Of a DNA stretch of 64,000 nt, positions 22,323 through 31,735 are shown one piece after another (position 1 is the stretch's first letter; every line of letters starts with the position of its first letter). Under the pieces are notes generated by a model, which made no database searches, was not told the DNA's origin, and saw only the letters and a list, made by a program, of their open reading frames with translations. Source of the stretch: Tilletia caries (taxonomy: Eukaryota; Basidiomycota; Exobasidiomycetes; Tilletiales; Tilletiaceae); assembly GCA_032718865.1 (NCBI GenBank), contig JALUTQ010000037.1:310001-374000 (forward strand), in the 5' to 3' direction. The translations under genes were made by a program, and so were the position numbers.

Positions 22323-25300
22323 TTAGCTCAACTGCATCCCATCCTTGAGCCCAGCAGCGAGCTGATCGACCCCGCTCGAAGGAGGCTCAGCGTCCGTCTG
22401 CGCCGACGCATCCGCCTTCTCCGTCGTCGCAGGAGCCGAGGACGACAGCCCACTCAACTCAGGCCCTTCCCCGCGTCCCTCGCCCGAGACCAGGCCCACG
22501 CCAGGAACGAGCGTGCGCTCCGACGTACTCCGTTGCGAGTCCATCATCCGCGCTACCTCGATCGTCGAACTGGACCTGGACGCCTCGTCGGCGTTCGCTT
22601 GCGAGCGGGAGGAAGGGATGGCCATCGCGTACGTCGAGAAATCCGCAGCAGCGCCACTGGTCGAAGCCGGCGTCGTGCTCCCGTCCGAAGTACTCGACAC
22701 CGCCGACGAGCCAGCCGTGGACATCTGCGAGGCAGCCTCAGCAGCAGCACCCAGGCTCGGCTGCTGCTGATGGTGGTCCAAAGGCTCAGGCTCGTCCGTC
22801 CCCGGCCCGACACCCAAATTCTGGGACGTCGTGAAGAACGTAGGCAAGCCCCGACCGGGCGAGACCGAGGCTACAAAGGGCTGCGTCGTCGCATAGCCGG
22901 CGTGGTACGCGGCCGGCGTGCGTGCAACTGGTAGCGGGTGCGACTGCGGCGTCTGATGTGCGCTCGGAGGGAAGGCCTGTGCGATCGGGGTCGGACTGCC
23001 TTCGGTCGAACCCAGGGCGAGGAGGACCTGTCCTCCGGATCCGGTACCCGTACCAGCGGGTAGACCTGATGTGGAGGACGCCGTGCTCGCTGTCATCGTC
23101 TCCGTCTGTGACAAGCCGGGCGTATTGGAAGAAGCAGCAGAGAACGAACTGCTTCCGTCCAGACCACCACCAGCTCCCGTAGGGTTAGGCGAGATCGCAG
23201 CTTCAGACAACTGAAACGCGTCGCCCGCATTACTGCCCCCGCTCGTGCTCGTGGTCCCACCCGTCATCGACCCAGCACTCGAGCTGATGCCACTCGTCTG
23301 ACTGCCAAACGTCGACCACGGCGCCGCGCCCTTCAAAGGCGGACGCGACGAGAGTCCATTCTGAGCAGCGGCCATCGCAGCCGCCTGTTGACCCTGCGAG
23401 GTGAAAGTCTGGATGCCCCAGGGCTGTATGGGCCCAAAGCCGGGTGTGCTGAAGCCGGAGCCGAGCTGGAGCATGGGCGACGCTAGTGCGGACTCTTCAC
23501 CACTGGCGCCAGTAGAGGATGACGTCCCATTCGCAGCACACGTCGTAGACACGCCTCCAGGTCCTCTGGAGCCCGAGGCCCGCTTGCCCGCCACACCGGT
23601 GACGCACATCGACGTGTTTCCATCCGGTTCACTCTCCGAACCCGAGACGAGGTCTTCCTCATCTTCGTCGTCGTCGTCCTCCTCATACTCCTCATCGTCA
23701 TCGTCCTCCTGCCGATTCAACATCTCCTCAATCGTCTGCTCGACTTCCTCGTACTGAGCCCGGAGGATGGCCTGACCCTCGGGCACATTCCCATCGCGTC
23801 CCAACCACTTGCGCTGGCCGTCCTTGCCGATCTCGCCCGAGGGGACCGCGCGAAGGGAGTCGATCTGGTGGAGGGCGAGTCTGTAAGGGTACAAGTCGCG
23901 CATGGTGAAGGGACCGCCGTACTTGGAGACCTCCTTGAGACACTTCTGGACGGTGGAAAGTTTGTTGCTGATGGGCATGAGCTCCTCGCTGATGGGCTCT
24001 GACGAGGCGACGAGTCGATAGATGAGACCGTAACATCGACGAAGCAGGTAGAGCAGGACCTTAAGAATGAGAAATGAAACAGAGAGGTCAGCCACACCTT
24101 TACGACGCCGGTCAGTCAGCGGCCACATCGAAGCGAGTACTCACAAGTTGCCCGTCTGGCTGTTTTCCTTCACTGTCCACAAACTTCCCATCGACGCGCA
24201 TCCGATCGATCTCTTTCAGACTGACTTGATAGTTCCACAAGTCCGTCTCCCGGAGTGTCCAACGATGGGTGAGGACAAGATGCTCAAGTTGAGCCTTGAT
24301 CTCGACCAGGCGGTCGTAAATTGGCTGGAGCTCCATGGGAACCTCGTCGTTGCGGACGGTGATGTCGTGGCAAATCTCGAAGCATTCTTCGAGAATGCCG
24401 ACGAGAATGGCCTGACCTGCGGGCACTGATGCACCACCGGGACCAAGAAATCTTCCGTCGACGCGTTTTCTTTTAAAAATCGAGAATACGGGGTGAGAAT
24501 GGGATTCAGATGAGCGAAGACGACCTGTTGATGAACACTTACGAATCGATTCTTCGGAGCTCTTCCTGCAAGAGTTTGATCTCCGTCCTCGCTGGCTTGG
24601 GCTTGGCAGCGGCGGCAGCAATCTGCCTCCTGACATTGATGAGTCGCTGATGAATGGGCAAGAGTTCGACGGAGAGAACACTGAGGGTGCCCTGCAGGTC
24701 GTGCAAGACCCGCTCGCAGCCTTCCAGCTTACGTATCATGAGCTTTGTGAGCTGGACGGGGGAGCGACCAGCCTCGCCATCGCGCGTGATGATTTCGCGC
24801 AGTTGCCTGAGTCGATCTGCGAAGGGCTTGAGGTCGGTCTCGGTGTAGATGCCTGACTCGGCAAGGTGGTCGAGGAGCTGTTTCATGCACGACAGCTGGG
24901 AGAAGAGGGCGGGGGACTCGCGTGACTTGCCAATGGTGAGGAAGAAGAGGGAGAGGAGGGCGAAGACGTCGTTGAGGGTGGTGTCGACGCGGTTGGTGAG
25001 CGGCGAGTCGTTGGAGGAAGAGGAGGCGGTCTGTGTGTTGGTGTATGATGGTTTGGAAGGTGTTGGCGCTGTGGCGGTGGCCGTGGCCGTGGCAGGGGAC
25101 AAGACTTCGGCGGAGGAGGATGCTGAGGAAGACGGCTGCTGGTGAGATGTGGGTGGGAGGGATGCGGCGATGTTAGCGGTACTGCTGCTTGCGGAGAGAG
25201 TGTTGCCAGCGAGCGCTGATGAAATCGATGGACTCAAGGGCGAGATGGGAGAAGGATCGCTTGCTGTGGCTGTGGCTGTGGCTGTGGCTGTGGCTGCGGC

Positions 25301-25504
25301 TGTGGCTGAGGCTGAGGACGCGGAGGAAGCCTCGTCCCTGACAGCATTGAGTCTGCTGATCTGCTTGATGACCTGCTGGTAGATCTGGGTGACGTCCTGG
25401 GCGCGAATGTACTGCGAGGAGTCCTTCTTGAGGGCGGTGAGCCGGTTGCGGATGTTGATGAGGGCCTCGAGGATGGGCAGCTCCTCGTATGGAATCGACG
25501 ACAT
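22323..25504 (-). CDS. DUF2408-family fungal protein
   Basis: Exons in transcript order: 25504-24543, 24469-24145 and 24059-22323, giving 1007 aa. The start at 25504 (MSSIPYEELPILEALINIRNRL) is the first ATG in frame. The family signature appears in tandem: KLLQEELRRID joined to KRVDGRFLGPGG with GQAILVGILEECFEICHDI, then WNYQVSLKEIDRMRVDGKF with LLRRCYGLIYRL, then YRLALHQIDSLRA with GQAILRAQYEEVEQ. Between the first modules lies an Ala/Thr repeat from a CTGTGG-type microsatellite (25263-25310). An Asp/Glu-rich acidic stretch and a long Ser/Gly/Thr-rich, probably disordered tail follow. DUF2408 is fungus-specific and of unknown function. A copia element has inserted about 170 bp upstream of the start codon. 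Confidence 0.85.
25263..25310. repeat. In-frame CTGTGG-type repeat in the DUF2408 exon
   Basis: Tandem hexamers encode alternating Ala and Thr on the minus strand within the first exon of the DUF2408 gene, a likely length-variable low-complexity segment. Confidence 0.8.
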
Positions 25505-25567
25505 CCTGACTTGCTGAGTGTGTCGCGCGCGTCTCTTCCGCTTCCCCTGTCGCTGCTGCTGTTGTTG

Positions 25568-25602
25568 TGCTGACTGCTGACTGCTGACTGCTGACTGCTG
25601 AC
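25568..25602. repeat. (TGCTGAC)5 tandem repeat upstream of the DUF2408 start
   Basis: Five perfect 7-bp units lie 64-98 bp upstream of the DUF2408 ATG, in its leader or promoter. Translated upstream of the ATG they would give Gln/Ser repeats, but the first ATG is downstream. Confidence 0.85.
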
Positions 25603-25667
25603 TGATGTCGTCGTTCCTACCCACAACGAGAGAGCTACTCGTACATAGACTAGGGTTCGGGGTGGGA

Positions 25668-25672
25668 GAAGG
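25668..25672. repeat. 5' target-site duplication of copia insertion
   Basis: GAAGG directly precedes the 5' LTR and is repeated at 30432-30436 directly after the 3' LTR. A 5-bp duplication is the expected product of a Ty1/copia integrase. Confidence 0.85.
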
Positions 25673-25785
25673 TGTGGGAAACGGTGACCATGCGTGGAGG
25701 TGGAGGCAGCTTGCCCACTGTACCTTTTTCTTTCTCTCTGTCTTCTCCTTCCTGTCTCCTGCAATACAAGTAGTCAGTATTCACA
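25673..25785 (+). repeat. 5' LTR (113 bp)
   Basis: It starts TGTGGGAAACGG and ends TAGTCAGTATTCACA, identical to 30319-30431. A pyrimidine-rich middle section (tttttctttctctctg) may include the transcription start region. Confidence 0.93.
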
Positions 25786-25786
25786 G

Positions 25787-25800
25787 GTTATGAGCTCAAG
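25787..25800 (+). other. Primer-binding site, probably half-tRNA-iMet
   Basis: Immediately after the 5' LTR the sequence is gttatgagctcaag. Its first eight bases are the complement of CUCAUAAC, the conserved anticodon loop plus next base of initiator tRNA-Met, rather than of a tRNA 3' end. Drosophila copia primes from such an internally cleaved initiator tRNA. The match of the last six bases depends on this species' tRNA and is not known. Confidence 0.55.
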
Positions 25801-25820
25801 ACTCTAGGAGCAAGCCCAAG

Positions 25821-28088
25821 ATGAACAACGATCAAGAACGCCGAGACGAGAAGCGCATCTGCTTGCTCGATGGCGAGAACTGGCCCAAGTGGGAGTTCCA
25901 GATCGAAGAAGTGCTGCGCGGCAAGAAGCTCTGGAAGGCGGTCGAACCCGGGACCGCACCAGCAGCAAACGCGAGCACCGAGAAGAAGGAGGAATGGGAC
26001 GAGAAGTGCAACGCCGCCTTCTCTACCATGTCCCTCAACTGCGCCGCCGATATCCAAGGAGACATCGCCGGCAAGAACAAGGAGCGACGAACCGCTGGCG
26101 AGCCGCGCCTGACACCGAAGGAGCTGTTCGACTACCTTCGCGAGGAGTATGCTCCTCAGTCCCTTCAAGCCGTCCTTCGCATCCGCCGAAAGCTCGCAGC
26201 CGCCCTCGCCGAGCCCCCGGCATCCATGCGCGATCACATCTCAGCGCTGTCCGGCTTCTACACCCAGCTCGCCGAGATCGGCCGCCCCACGTCCGAGGAC
26301 GAGCGCTGTATTGCGCTGCTCAACAGCCTCCCGACGCCCTACCGACACTGGGTCAAGAGCCACAAGAGCATCACCAGCTGGGCGGAACTCCGAGTCGGCA
26401 TCCTCGAGGAAGAAGACGACATCAAGACAGAGGACGCCAAACGCGCGCCAAGCAAGAACGAGACGGTGTTCTTCGTCGGACCCTCAACGACAGGGGGCAC
26501 ACAAGGTTCCAGCAGCAGCGGAAACAGCAACAGGGGCAGCGGACAGAGCCGAGGTGGTTCCCGCGGCCGAGGAGGCAGAGGAGGTTACAGGTTTCCCTAC
26601 AGGTGCCATATCTGCAAGCAAGAGGGCCATCAGATGAACGAATGCGTCCACAAGCCCAAGCACGACCAGTTCCTGCAGTCACTGCAGTCAGGCGCCCCAC
26701 AAGATCGAGCAGCGGTCGCAGTAGAGCAGCCCCCCGAGCCACAAGGAGGAAACGGCAGCGTCGGCGACTTTGGCCTCGAGTTCACGTTTTCCGTTGGATC
26801 CGAGCACCCGCACACCAGCTTCTTCATCCTCGACACTGCCAGCACCCGTCACATCGTCAAGAGCAAGGGGAACCTCACGGAATACCGATTTGCCCCGCCT
26901 GGAAGCGGCATCGAGTGCGCCAACGGGGGCATGATGGCCGTGGAGGGCTATGGAACCCTCAAGGTCATCACAGAGGAAGGTAACATCATCACCCTGCAAG
27001 ACGTCGCGCACTGTCCCTCCACGATAGGCAACCTCATCGGCGGCAAGAGGCTCACGAAAGCCGGGTGCCGGATCACCTTCGACGACGCGTCTGCCACGGT
27101 CGTGACTGCAGAGGGAGGCCATCCGGTCATGCGAGCAGAGGTTCGAGGCGGCAGCTGGGTCGTTCGGCTGCACACCATTCAAGACATCGCTGCGCTCGTC
27201 AAGGGAGAGCCCGACATCGATCCCGTGGCCGTTCACGCCCACCGTTGCTTGGGACACGTCAACGAGAAGGTCCTCAAGGCGGCAGCTGCTTCCGGCCTCA
27301 TCCCTGGCCTCCCCAAGACCCTGGGTGACATCGGCTTTTGTTCGGCCTGCGCGCAAGGTAAGCTGGCCAGGACTCCCCATCATCGCCTCTCTCCACTCGA
27401 GCGAGCAACACGAGCAATGGAACTGATCCATGTTGATACCTTCGGCCCCGAACGCGTGCAGGACTCGAAATCGTTGGGAGGATCTAAGTACGGATTGGTA
27501 TTGGTCGATGACTTCACAAAACACGTCTGGGTCAAGCTTCTCCTTCGCAAGTCCGACGCGATCAAGTCGATCAAAGCGTTCTGTCTCCAAGCGTCGACGA
27601 GACTCCCGAGTCTCCCGATCAGCCGTGTACGAACGGATGGCGCCTTGGAATTCAAAAGTGCGGATCTGCATGAATTTTGGCTGAATCGAGGTGTGACACA
27701 TGAGGTGACGGCGCGGTACTCGCCGCAGAGCAACGGGGTGGCGGAGAGGAACATCAGGACACTCACAGAGATGACTAGGACGATGCTCATTGCGGCAAAC
27801 CTGCCGACGTTCTTTTGGCCTGCGGCGGTCGAGACAGCAGTGCGAATCAAAAACCGCGTGACCGCATCAGGACTGAAAGAAGGCAAGACGCCTCACGAGA
27901 TGCTGTTTGGGAAGCCTCCCGCGCCGGAAGACTTCAGGCCGTTCGGATGCGTTGCTTGGGCCAAGAAGGCGAGCACAGAGCGACACGGCAAGTTCGACCC
28001 GAAGGCAAGGCCCTGCGTATACCTCGGCCCAGCATTCAGGGGGTGCGTCTCGCCTTTGGGATCCTGCGACGGAGAAGGAGATCGTTGA
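25821..28088 (+). CDS. Copia gag-protease-integrase (first part of gag-pol)
   Basis: The 755-aa ORF starts MNNDQERRDEKRICLLDGEN, a UBN2-type gag with WPKWEFQIEEVLRGKKLW. Then come an Arg/Gly-rich stretch, a CX2CX4HX4C zinc knuckle (CHICKQEGHQMNEC), the aspartic protease active site (FILDTASTRHIVKS) and a GAG-pre-integrase HRCLGHVNEKVL with CSACAQGKLARTPHH. The integrase core has its catalytic Asp residues in IHVDTFGPE and RVRTDGALEF and its Glu in PQSNGVAERNIRTL. The frame is lost near 28037 in a G5 run after PCVYLGPAFR: GASRLWDPATEKEIVEH continues in the next frame, and this ORF ends spuriously at 28088. Confidence 0.9.
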   Translation: MNNDQERRDEKRICLLDGENWPKWEFQIEEVLRGKKLWKAVEPGTAPAANASTEKKEEWDEKCNAAFSTMSLNCAADIQGDIAGKNKERRTAGEPRLTPKELFDYLREEYAPQSLQAVLRIRRKLAAALAEPPASMRDHISALSGFYTQLAEIGRPTSEDERCIALLNSLPTPYRHWVKSHKSITSWAELRVGILEEEDDIKTEDAKRAPSKNETVFFVGPSTTGGTQGSSSSGNSNRGSGQSRGGSRGRGGRGGYRFPYRCHICKQEGHQMNECVHKPKHDQFLQSLQSGAPQDRAAVAVEQPPEPQGGNGSVGDFGLEFTFSVGSEHPHTSFFILDTASTRHIVKSKGNLTEYRFAPPGSGIECANGGMMAVEGYGTLKVITEEGNIITLQDVAHCPSTIGNLIGGKRLTKAGCRITFDDASATVVTAEGGHPVMRAEVRGGSWVVRLHTIQDIAALVKGEPDIDPVAVHAHRCLGHVNEKVLKAAAASGLIPGLPKTLGDIGFCSACAQGKLARTPHHRLSPLERATRAMELIHVDTFGPERVQDSKSLGGSKYGLVLVDDFTKHVWVKLLLRKSDAIKSIKAFCLQASTRLPSLPISRVRTDGALEFKSADLHEFWLNRGVTHEVTARYSPQSNGVAERNIRTLTEMTRTMLIAANLPTFFWPAAVETAVRIKNRVTASGLKEGKTPHEMLFGKPPAPEDFRPFGCVAWAKKASTERHGKFDPKARPCVYLGPAFRGCVSPLGSCDGEGDR

Positions 28089-28180
28089 GCACTCTGTGAC
28101 ATTCGATGACCATCGAGACGCCAGCGCGCTCGTGTACCCCGGACAGCAGCGGCTCACGGATGCGCCGGGCGTCACCAGCG
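28038..28180 (+). pseudogene. Copia pol: out-of-frame integrase C-terminus segment
   Basis: The reading frame open across this stretch gives SRLWDPATEKEIVEHSVTFD, the typical end of copia integrases. It is one base out of phase with the upstream gag-integrase ORF and again with the downstream RT ORF. A Pro-rich linker then continues in the RT frame, so a second shift must occur between about 28130 and 28200. The first shift coincides with GGGGG at about 28036-28040. Confidence 0.7.
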
Positions 28181-30301
28181 CCTCAGCCCGTCCCGCACCA
28201 GCCCCCTGCAGTACCACCAACAGCAGCACCACCAGCTCCTCCCTCGGGACAGCCCGCTCTCGCCCCCGCTCCCGTTCTCATCCGTGCCATGCAGACGGTG
28301 CTCGACAAGGACATCGTGCCCGACGACGTCGTCGACTCGGCGAGGACGATCGCGGGAGGGAACCCGGTCTCGCCCCGGACCCTCTCAACCTTGACGACAC
28401 GGTTGAGGGAACGGACAAACCAGATTGCGCGGGGAGCAGCAGGGGAACAGCCTGTGAGAGAGGGAGCAGGTCAGGAAGCTGAGGGAGGCGAATCTGGGGA
28501 AGGAAGGTCAGCTGGAGCACAGCGGGTGGCAGAGGGAGAAGAGAGTCGGAATCAGGAGAGAGGACGAGAGGGACATGAGCGCAGGAGCGGTCGGATTGCG
28601 GGAGAGGAGCCACAGTTTGGGATGCTGTCGGGCGGCCGGAAGCGCAAGGAACCAGGCGATGCTTGTTTCGCTGTGTTGGACCCTGAAGACGTGGGATACG
28701 ACGATCCGCGGACGGTATCGGAAGCCCTGCGACGCCCGGACAGACAAGCATGGCTCGCAGCCATGAACGTGGAAATCAAATCGCACAAGGACAGAGGCAC
28801 CTGGAGGATCGTGAAGCGACGAGGACAGAACCTGGTCACGTCGAAGTGGGTCCTTCGCCTCAAGAAGAATGCAGATGGCAGCATTCAGAAGTACAAGGCC
28901 CGCCTAGTCGCTCGAGGTTTCACACAAGTCGAAGGCGTCGATTTCGATGAGACTTTTGCGCCAACATCAAGACTCCAGAACATGCGACTCCTGCTCGCAA
29001 CCGCCGTTGCTCTGAACTTGGACGTCCACCAGATTGATTACGAGACGGCATACCTCAACGCGAAGCTCCAGAACGAGATCTACATGGAGCCCCCCGAAGC
29101 CATGGACCTGCTCGGACACGACATAGCCCCCGACGACGCCTTGCAGCTCAATCTCGCACTATACGGCCTCAAACAATCTGGTCACGAGTGGCATAGGGTC
29201 CTATGCGAAGCGCTCAAGACTCTGGGATTCGGACAGTGCAAGGTCGACCCGACAATGTTTGTGCGAGAGGGAGACAGTCCGGCCATGCTCCTGGTTTATG
29301 TCGATGATATTCTCGTTGCGGCACCAAAGGGCGGCGGAATTGAAGGCGTCAAGAAAGAGCTCCTAAGTCTCTTCAAGGGGACGGACTTGGGCCCGGCACA
29401 TCACTGTCTCGGTATTCGCATCAGTCGGAATTGGGAGAACGGGACGATCACTCTGGACCAGGAACGGTACGCCAAGGAGGTCCTCTCGCGCTTTGGCATG
29501 ACGGAATGCAATCCAGCCAAAACACCAATGGATCAGAAAGCCAGTCTCCGAAAGGCAACAGACGACGAGGCTCGGGCGGACAAGAGAGAGTTCCAGGCCA
29601 TCGTTGGCTGCCTGGCTTACCTAGCGCAGGGGACGCGGCCCGACCTAGCCTATGCTGTCAGCACCCTCGGCAGATTCAGCTCCGATCCCACCGAAACCCA
29701 CCGCATCGCCGCCAATCGCGTCCTTCGGTACTTGAAGCGGACATCAGGCGCAAAGTTGACCTTCGGAGGACAGAAGGACGGCAACGTTAGCCTCGAAGGC
29801 TTCGTTGATTCGGATTGGGCGGCGGACCGGGACGACAGGAGGTCGACCTCCGGCTTCGTGTTTACTGTGGGCGGAGGAGCGGTATCGTGGGGCTCCCGGA
29901 AGCAGGGAGCAGTGGCGCTCTCGACTGCTGAGGCAGAATACGTGGCGGCAGGGGTTGTCGGGCGCGAGTCACTGATGCTCAGCGGCGTTCTCAAGGCAGC
30001 CGGTCAGGACATGGGTACCGTGACGGTCCATTGCGACAACCAAGCTGCGATTCAACTCGTCAAGAATCCCGGGTCCCATCACGACCGGAGCAAGCATATC
30101 GACATCGCGCACCACTGGATTCGGGACAAGACGCAAGAAGGAGCCTTCGCCTTTCAGTACATCCCCACCGACATAAACCCGGCCGATGCCTTCACCAAGC
30201 CGCTAGGACAAATCAAGCATTATCAGCACGCCCAAGCAATCGGGATGGCATTGGCAGCAGGAGCATGGAGGCCTGGTCTAGAGGGAGACTCGGAACAGTG
30301 A
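28106..30301 (+). CDS. Copia reverse transcriptase-RNase H (second part of gag-pol)
   Basis: This is a 731-aa open frame; the nominal ATG at 28106 is unlikely to be a real start, since in an intact element the frame continues from integrase. After a Pro-rich and charged linker come the RT motifs KWVLRLKKNADGSIQKYKAR, LVARGFTQVEGVDFDETFAP, HQIDYETAYLNAKL, LYGLKQSGHEWH and the catalytic LLVYVDDILV. Copia-type RNase H follows with GFVDSDWAADRDDRRSTSG, LSTAEAEYVAA, VHCDNQAAI and PADAFTKPL. The stop is at 30299-30301, 17 bp before the 3' LTR, leaving room for the polypurine tract. Confidence 0.9.
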   Translation: MTIETPARSCTPDSSGSRMRRASPAPQPVPHQPPAVPPTAAPPAPPSGQPALAPAPVLIRAMQTVLDKDIVPDDVVDSARTIAGGNPVSPRTLSTLTTRLRERTNQIARGAAGEQPVREGAGQEAEGGESGEGRSAGAQRVAEGEESRNQERGREGHERRSGRIAGEEPQFGMLSGGRKRKEPGDACFAVLDPEDVGYDDPRTVSEALRRPDRQAWLAAMNVEIKSHKDRGTWRIVKRRGQNLVTSKWVLRLKKNADGSIQKYKARLVARGFTQVEGVDFDETFAPTSRLQNMRLLLATAVALNLDVHQIDYETAYLNAKLQNEIYMEPPEAMDLLGHDIAPDDALQLNLALYGLKQSGHEWHRVLCEALKTLGFGQCKVDPTMFVREGDSPAMLLVYVDDILVAAPKGGGIEGVKKELLSLFKGTDLGPAHHCLGIRISRNWENGTITLDQERYAKEVLSRFGMTECNPAKTPMDQKASLRKATDDEARADKREFQAIVGCLAYLAQGTRPDLAYAVSTLGRFSSDPTETHRIAANRVLRYLKRTSGAKLTFGGQKDGNVSLEGFVDSDWAADRDDRRSTSGFVFTVGGGAVSWGSRKQGAVALSTAEAEYVAAGVVGRESLMLSGVLKAAGQDMGTVTVHCDNQAAIQLVKNPGSHHDRSKHIDIAHHWIRDKTQEGAFAFQYIPTDINPADAFTKPLGQIKHYQHAQAIGMALAAGAWRPGLEGDSEQ

Positions 30302-30309
30302 GCTGTGCT

Positions 30310-30318
30310 GAGAGGGAG
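30310..30318 (+). other. Polypurine tract before the 3' LTR
   Basis: GAGAGGGAG directly abuts the 3' LTR, the expected plus-strand primer for reverse transcription. Confidence 0.7.
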
Positions 30319-30431
30319 TGTGGGAAACGGTGACCATGCGTGGAGGTGGAGGCAGCTTGCCCACTGTACCTTTTTCTTTCTCTCTGTCTTCTCCTTCCTG
30401 TCTCCTGCAATACAAGTAGTCAGTATTCACA
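30319..30431 (+). repeat. 3' LTR (113 bp)
   Basis: Identical to 25673-25785 over all 113 bases; bounded by TG..CA and followed by the GAAGG duplication at 30432-30436. Confidence 0.93.
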
Positions 30432-30436
30432 GAAGG
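30432..30436. repeat. 3' target-site duplication of copia insertion
   Basis: GAAGG, the partner of 25668-25672. Confidence 0.85.
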
Positions 30437-30980
30437 TCGTGCGTGCCGTCGGAGCTTCTCGGACCGAGAACGAGCGCCACCTCCCTCATCTTCCCGAGCA
30501 AGGCCTTCCTCCTCCCGAGTTCCCGACTGCCGACTGCCACACGCCTCGTACTCTCTCTCTCTCGCCCACAGGCCACGGCACCTCCAGGCTCCAGCACAGG
30601 CTCGACGTCGTGGGACTGACCCATCGCGTTCAGTATTGCTCTGGATATCTCAGCTTTCTTGGAGACGCAGTTCCCAAGATGTGAAGCGGGGCGATGCGTG
30701 ACCCACACAACTCACGATGCATTATTGCGCTGACTGCTCACCGTTCTCCTGCCTTTTTCCTTTCCTTTCTTCCGCCTTCCGTCTTACGCCTTCCGCTGAC
30801 CTTTCCTTCTCTCTCAAACAGACAGGCAGGCAGCTGGAAGGCCGGCTCGACTCAATGCTCATTGGCCATTGCTCTGTGCGTGATCGAGCACGGGCGTGGT
30901 TCCAGGCCTTCGTCCCTCCATCTGTTGACTGTCGCACCGTCGCACTTCAGCAGTGTCGAATACCGTGCGAAAATCGGTCG
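30437..30980. other. Unassigned region after the copia element
   Basis: Pyrimidine-rich with short open stretches in several frames but no recognisable domain. It was joined to the DUF2408 upstream region before the transposon inserted. It may contain the N-lobe half of the decayed kinase that follows, but I could not identify any N-lobe motif. Confidence 0.5.
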
Positions 30981-30989
30981 TCAAGGGGT

Positions 30990-31735
30990 CAAGAGCCAAT
31001 GAAGGCACACAACGCAACCGGGCACTGCAATACTGAACACGCTCTTCAGTCCCTCTCTTCTCTTATCTTCTTCCCCTTTCTAGAGCACTCAAAACGATGC
31101 GCAACGAACCGGCAGGATCAGGTGACAGGGACAGGGACAGGGACAGGGACTACGGAGGAGAAAGGTATAAAACAAGGCCCCTCCGACCGCCAGACCTTCT
31201 CAGATCTTTTGCCCTCCATCGAACTCGGTGAGTCCCTGATCTTCCAAGGTCTCCTCTCCCACGCTCACAAGCACACGCACACGCTGACGCTCATACTTTC
31301 ACTCTCTCGGCATCAGGAACAAACGGTGGGCTCAGTCAGAATCTCCAAGCGGCGAATGTCTTCCTGGACGCGCTAGGGAACATCAAACTTGGGGGTCTCG
31401 GACGCAGTGGGAAAGGCGAGATTCCCGACCTCCCGGATCAATACTCGCCAGAGCTCAGCGAGGTCGTCCGTGCCATGCTCTCCTCCGATGTGAGTCTTTT
31501 CCCTACTGAGCCTTTTCTTTCGACCAAAGTGCAGCAGGCATCTGATCATGGATGGTATTCGCTTCTTCCTCACCTTCTACAGCCGGAAGACAGACCAACA
31601 ACACGGCGGTTACTGGAGGTCCAACGGATCCAGCTGTTCCCTCAGCAAGGGAATCACTGTCATTGCGATGTTCAGGTCGAGATCGAGCGACTCACAGGCG
31701 AGATGGACAAAGCTATCCCCATTTGTCATTGGCAC
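30990..31735 (+). pseudogene. Decayed NIMA/NEK-family protein kinase
   Basis: Two well-delimited exons read as the C-lobe of a NIMA-related kinase. Exon 31317-31489 gives NLQAANVFLDALGNIKLGG, where kinases have HRDLKPxNVFLD..GNIKLGDFG, then IPDLPDQYSPELSEVVRAML. Exon 31583-31735 continues in phase with PEDRPTTRRLLEVQRIQL and a charged possible coiled coil. An upstream exon ending at 31227 joins in frame. The catalytic HRD and DFG are gone, and the activation segment through helix F is deleted between GLGRSG and GEIPDLP. No N-lobe or start codon can be identified. A GACAGG repeat (31123-31150) sits where these kinases have a variable insert. Most likely a pseudogene; an expressed pseudokinase fragment is possible. 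Confidence 0.55.
31123..31150. repeat. (GACAGG)n short tandem repeat
   Basis: About four and a half tandem copies of GACAGG lie within the kinase remnant; depending on frame they encode Asp-Arg or Gly-Thr repeats. Confidence 0.8.

Larger units (their letters stand above)
25673..30431 (+). mobile_element. Ty1/copia LTR retrotransposon, complete, 4759 bp
   Basis: Two LTRs of 113 bp, identical base for base and bounded by TG..CA, flank a gag-protease-integrase-RT-RNase H region. This order, with integrase before RT, defines Ty1/copia. A GAAGG target duplication shows that the ends are exact. LTR identity implies recent insertion. The internal coding region, open from 25821 to 30301, needs two frame changes, near 28037 and between about 28130 and 28200, so this copy may be unable to make a full polyprotein unless these are sequence errors. 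The LTRs are unusually short for the superfamily. The element interrupts the region between the DUF2408 gene and a decayed kinase. Confidence 0.95.

Noticed and set aside
25605..25793. ORF running from the DUF2408 upstream region into the 5' LTR
   Set aside because: It crosses the exact LTR junction and target duplication, so it is a chance chimera created by the insertion.
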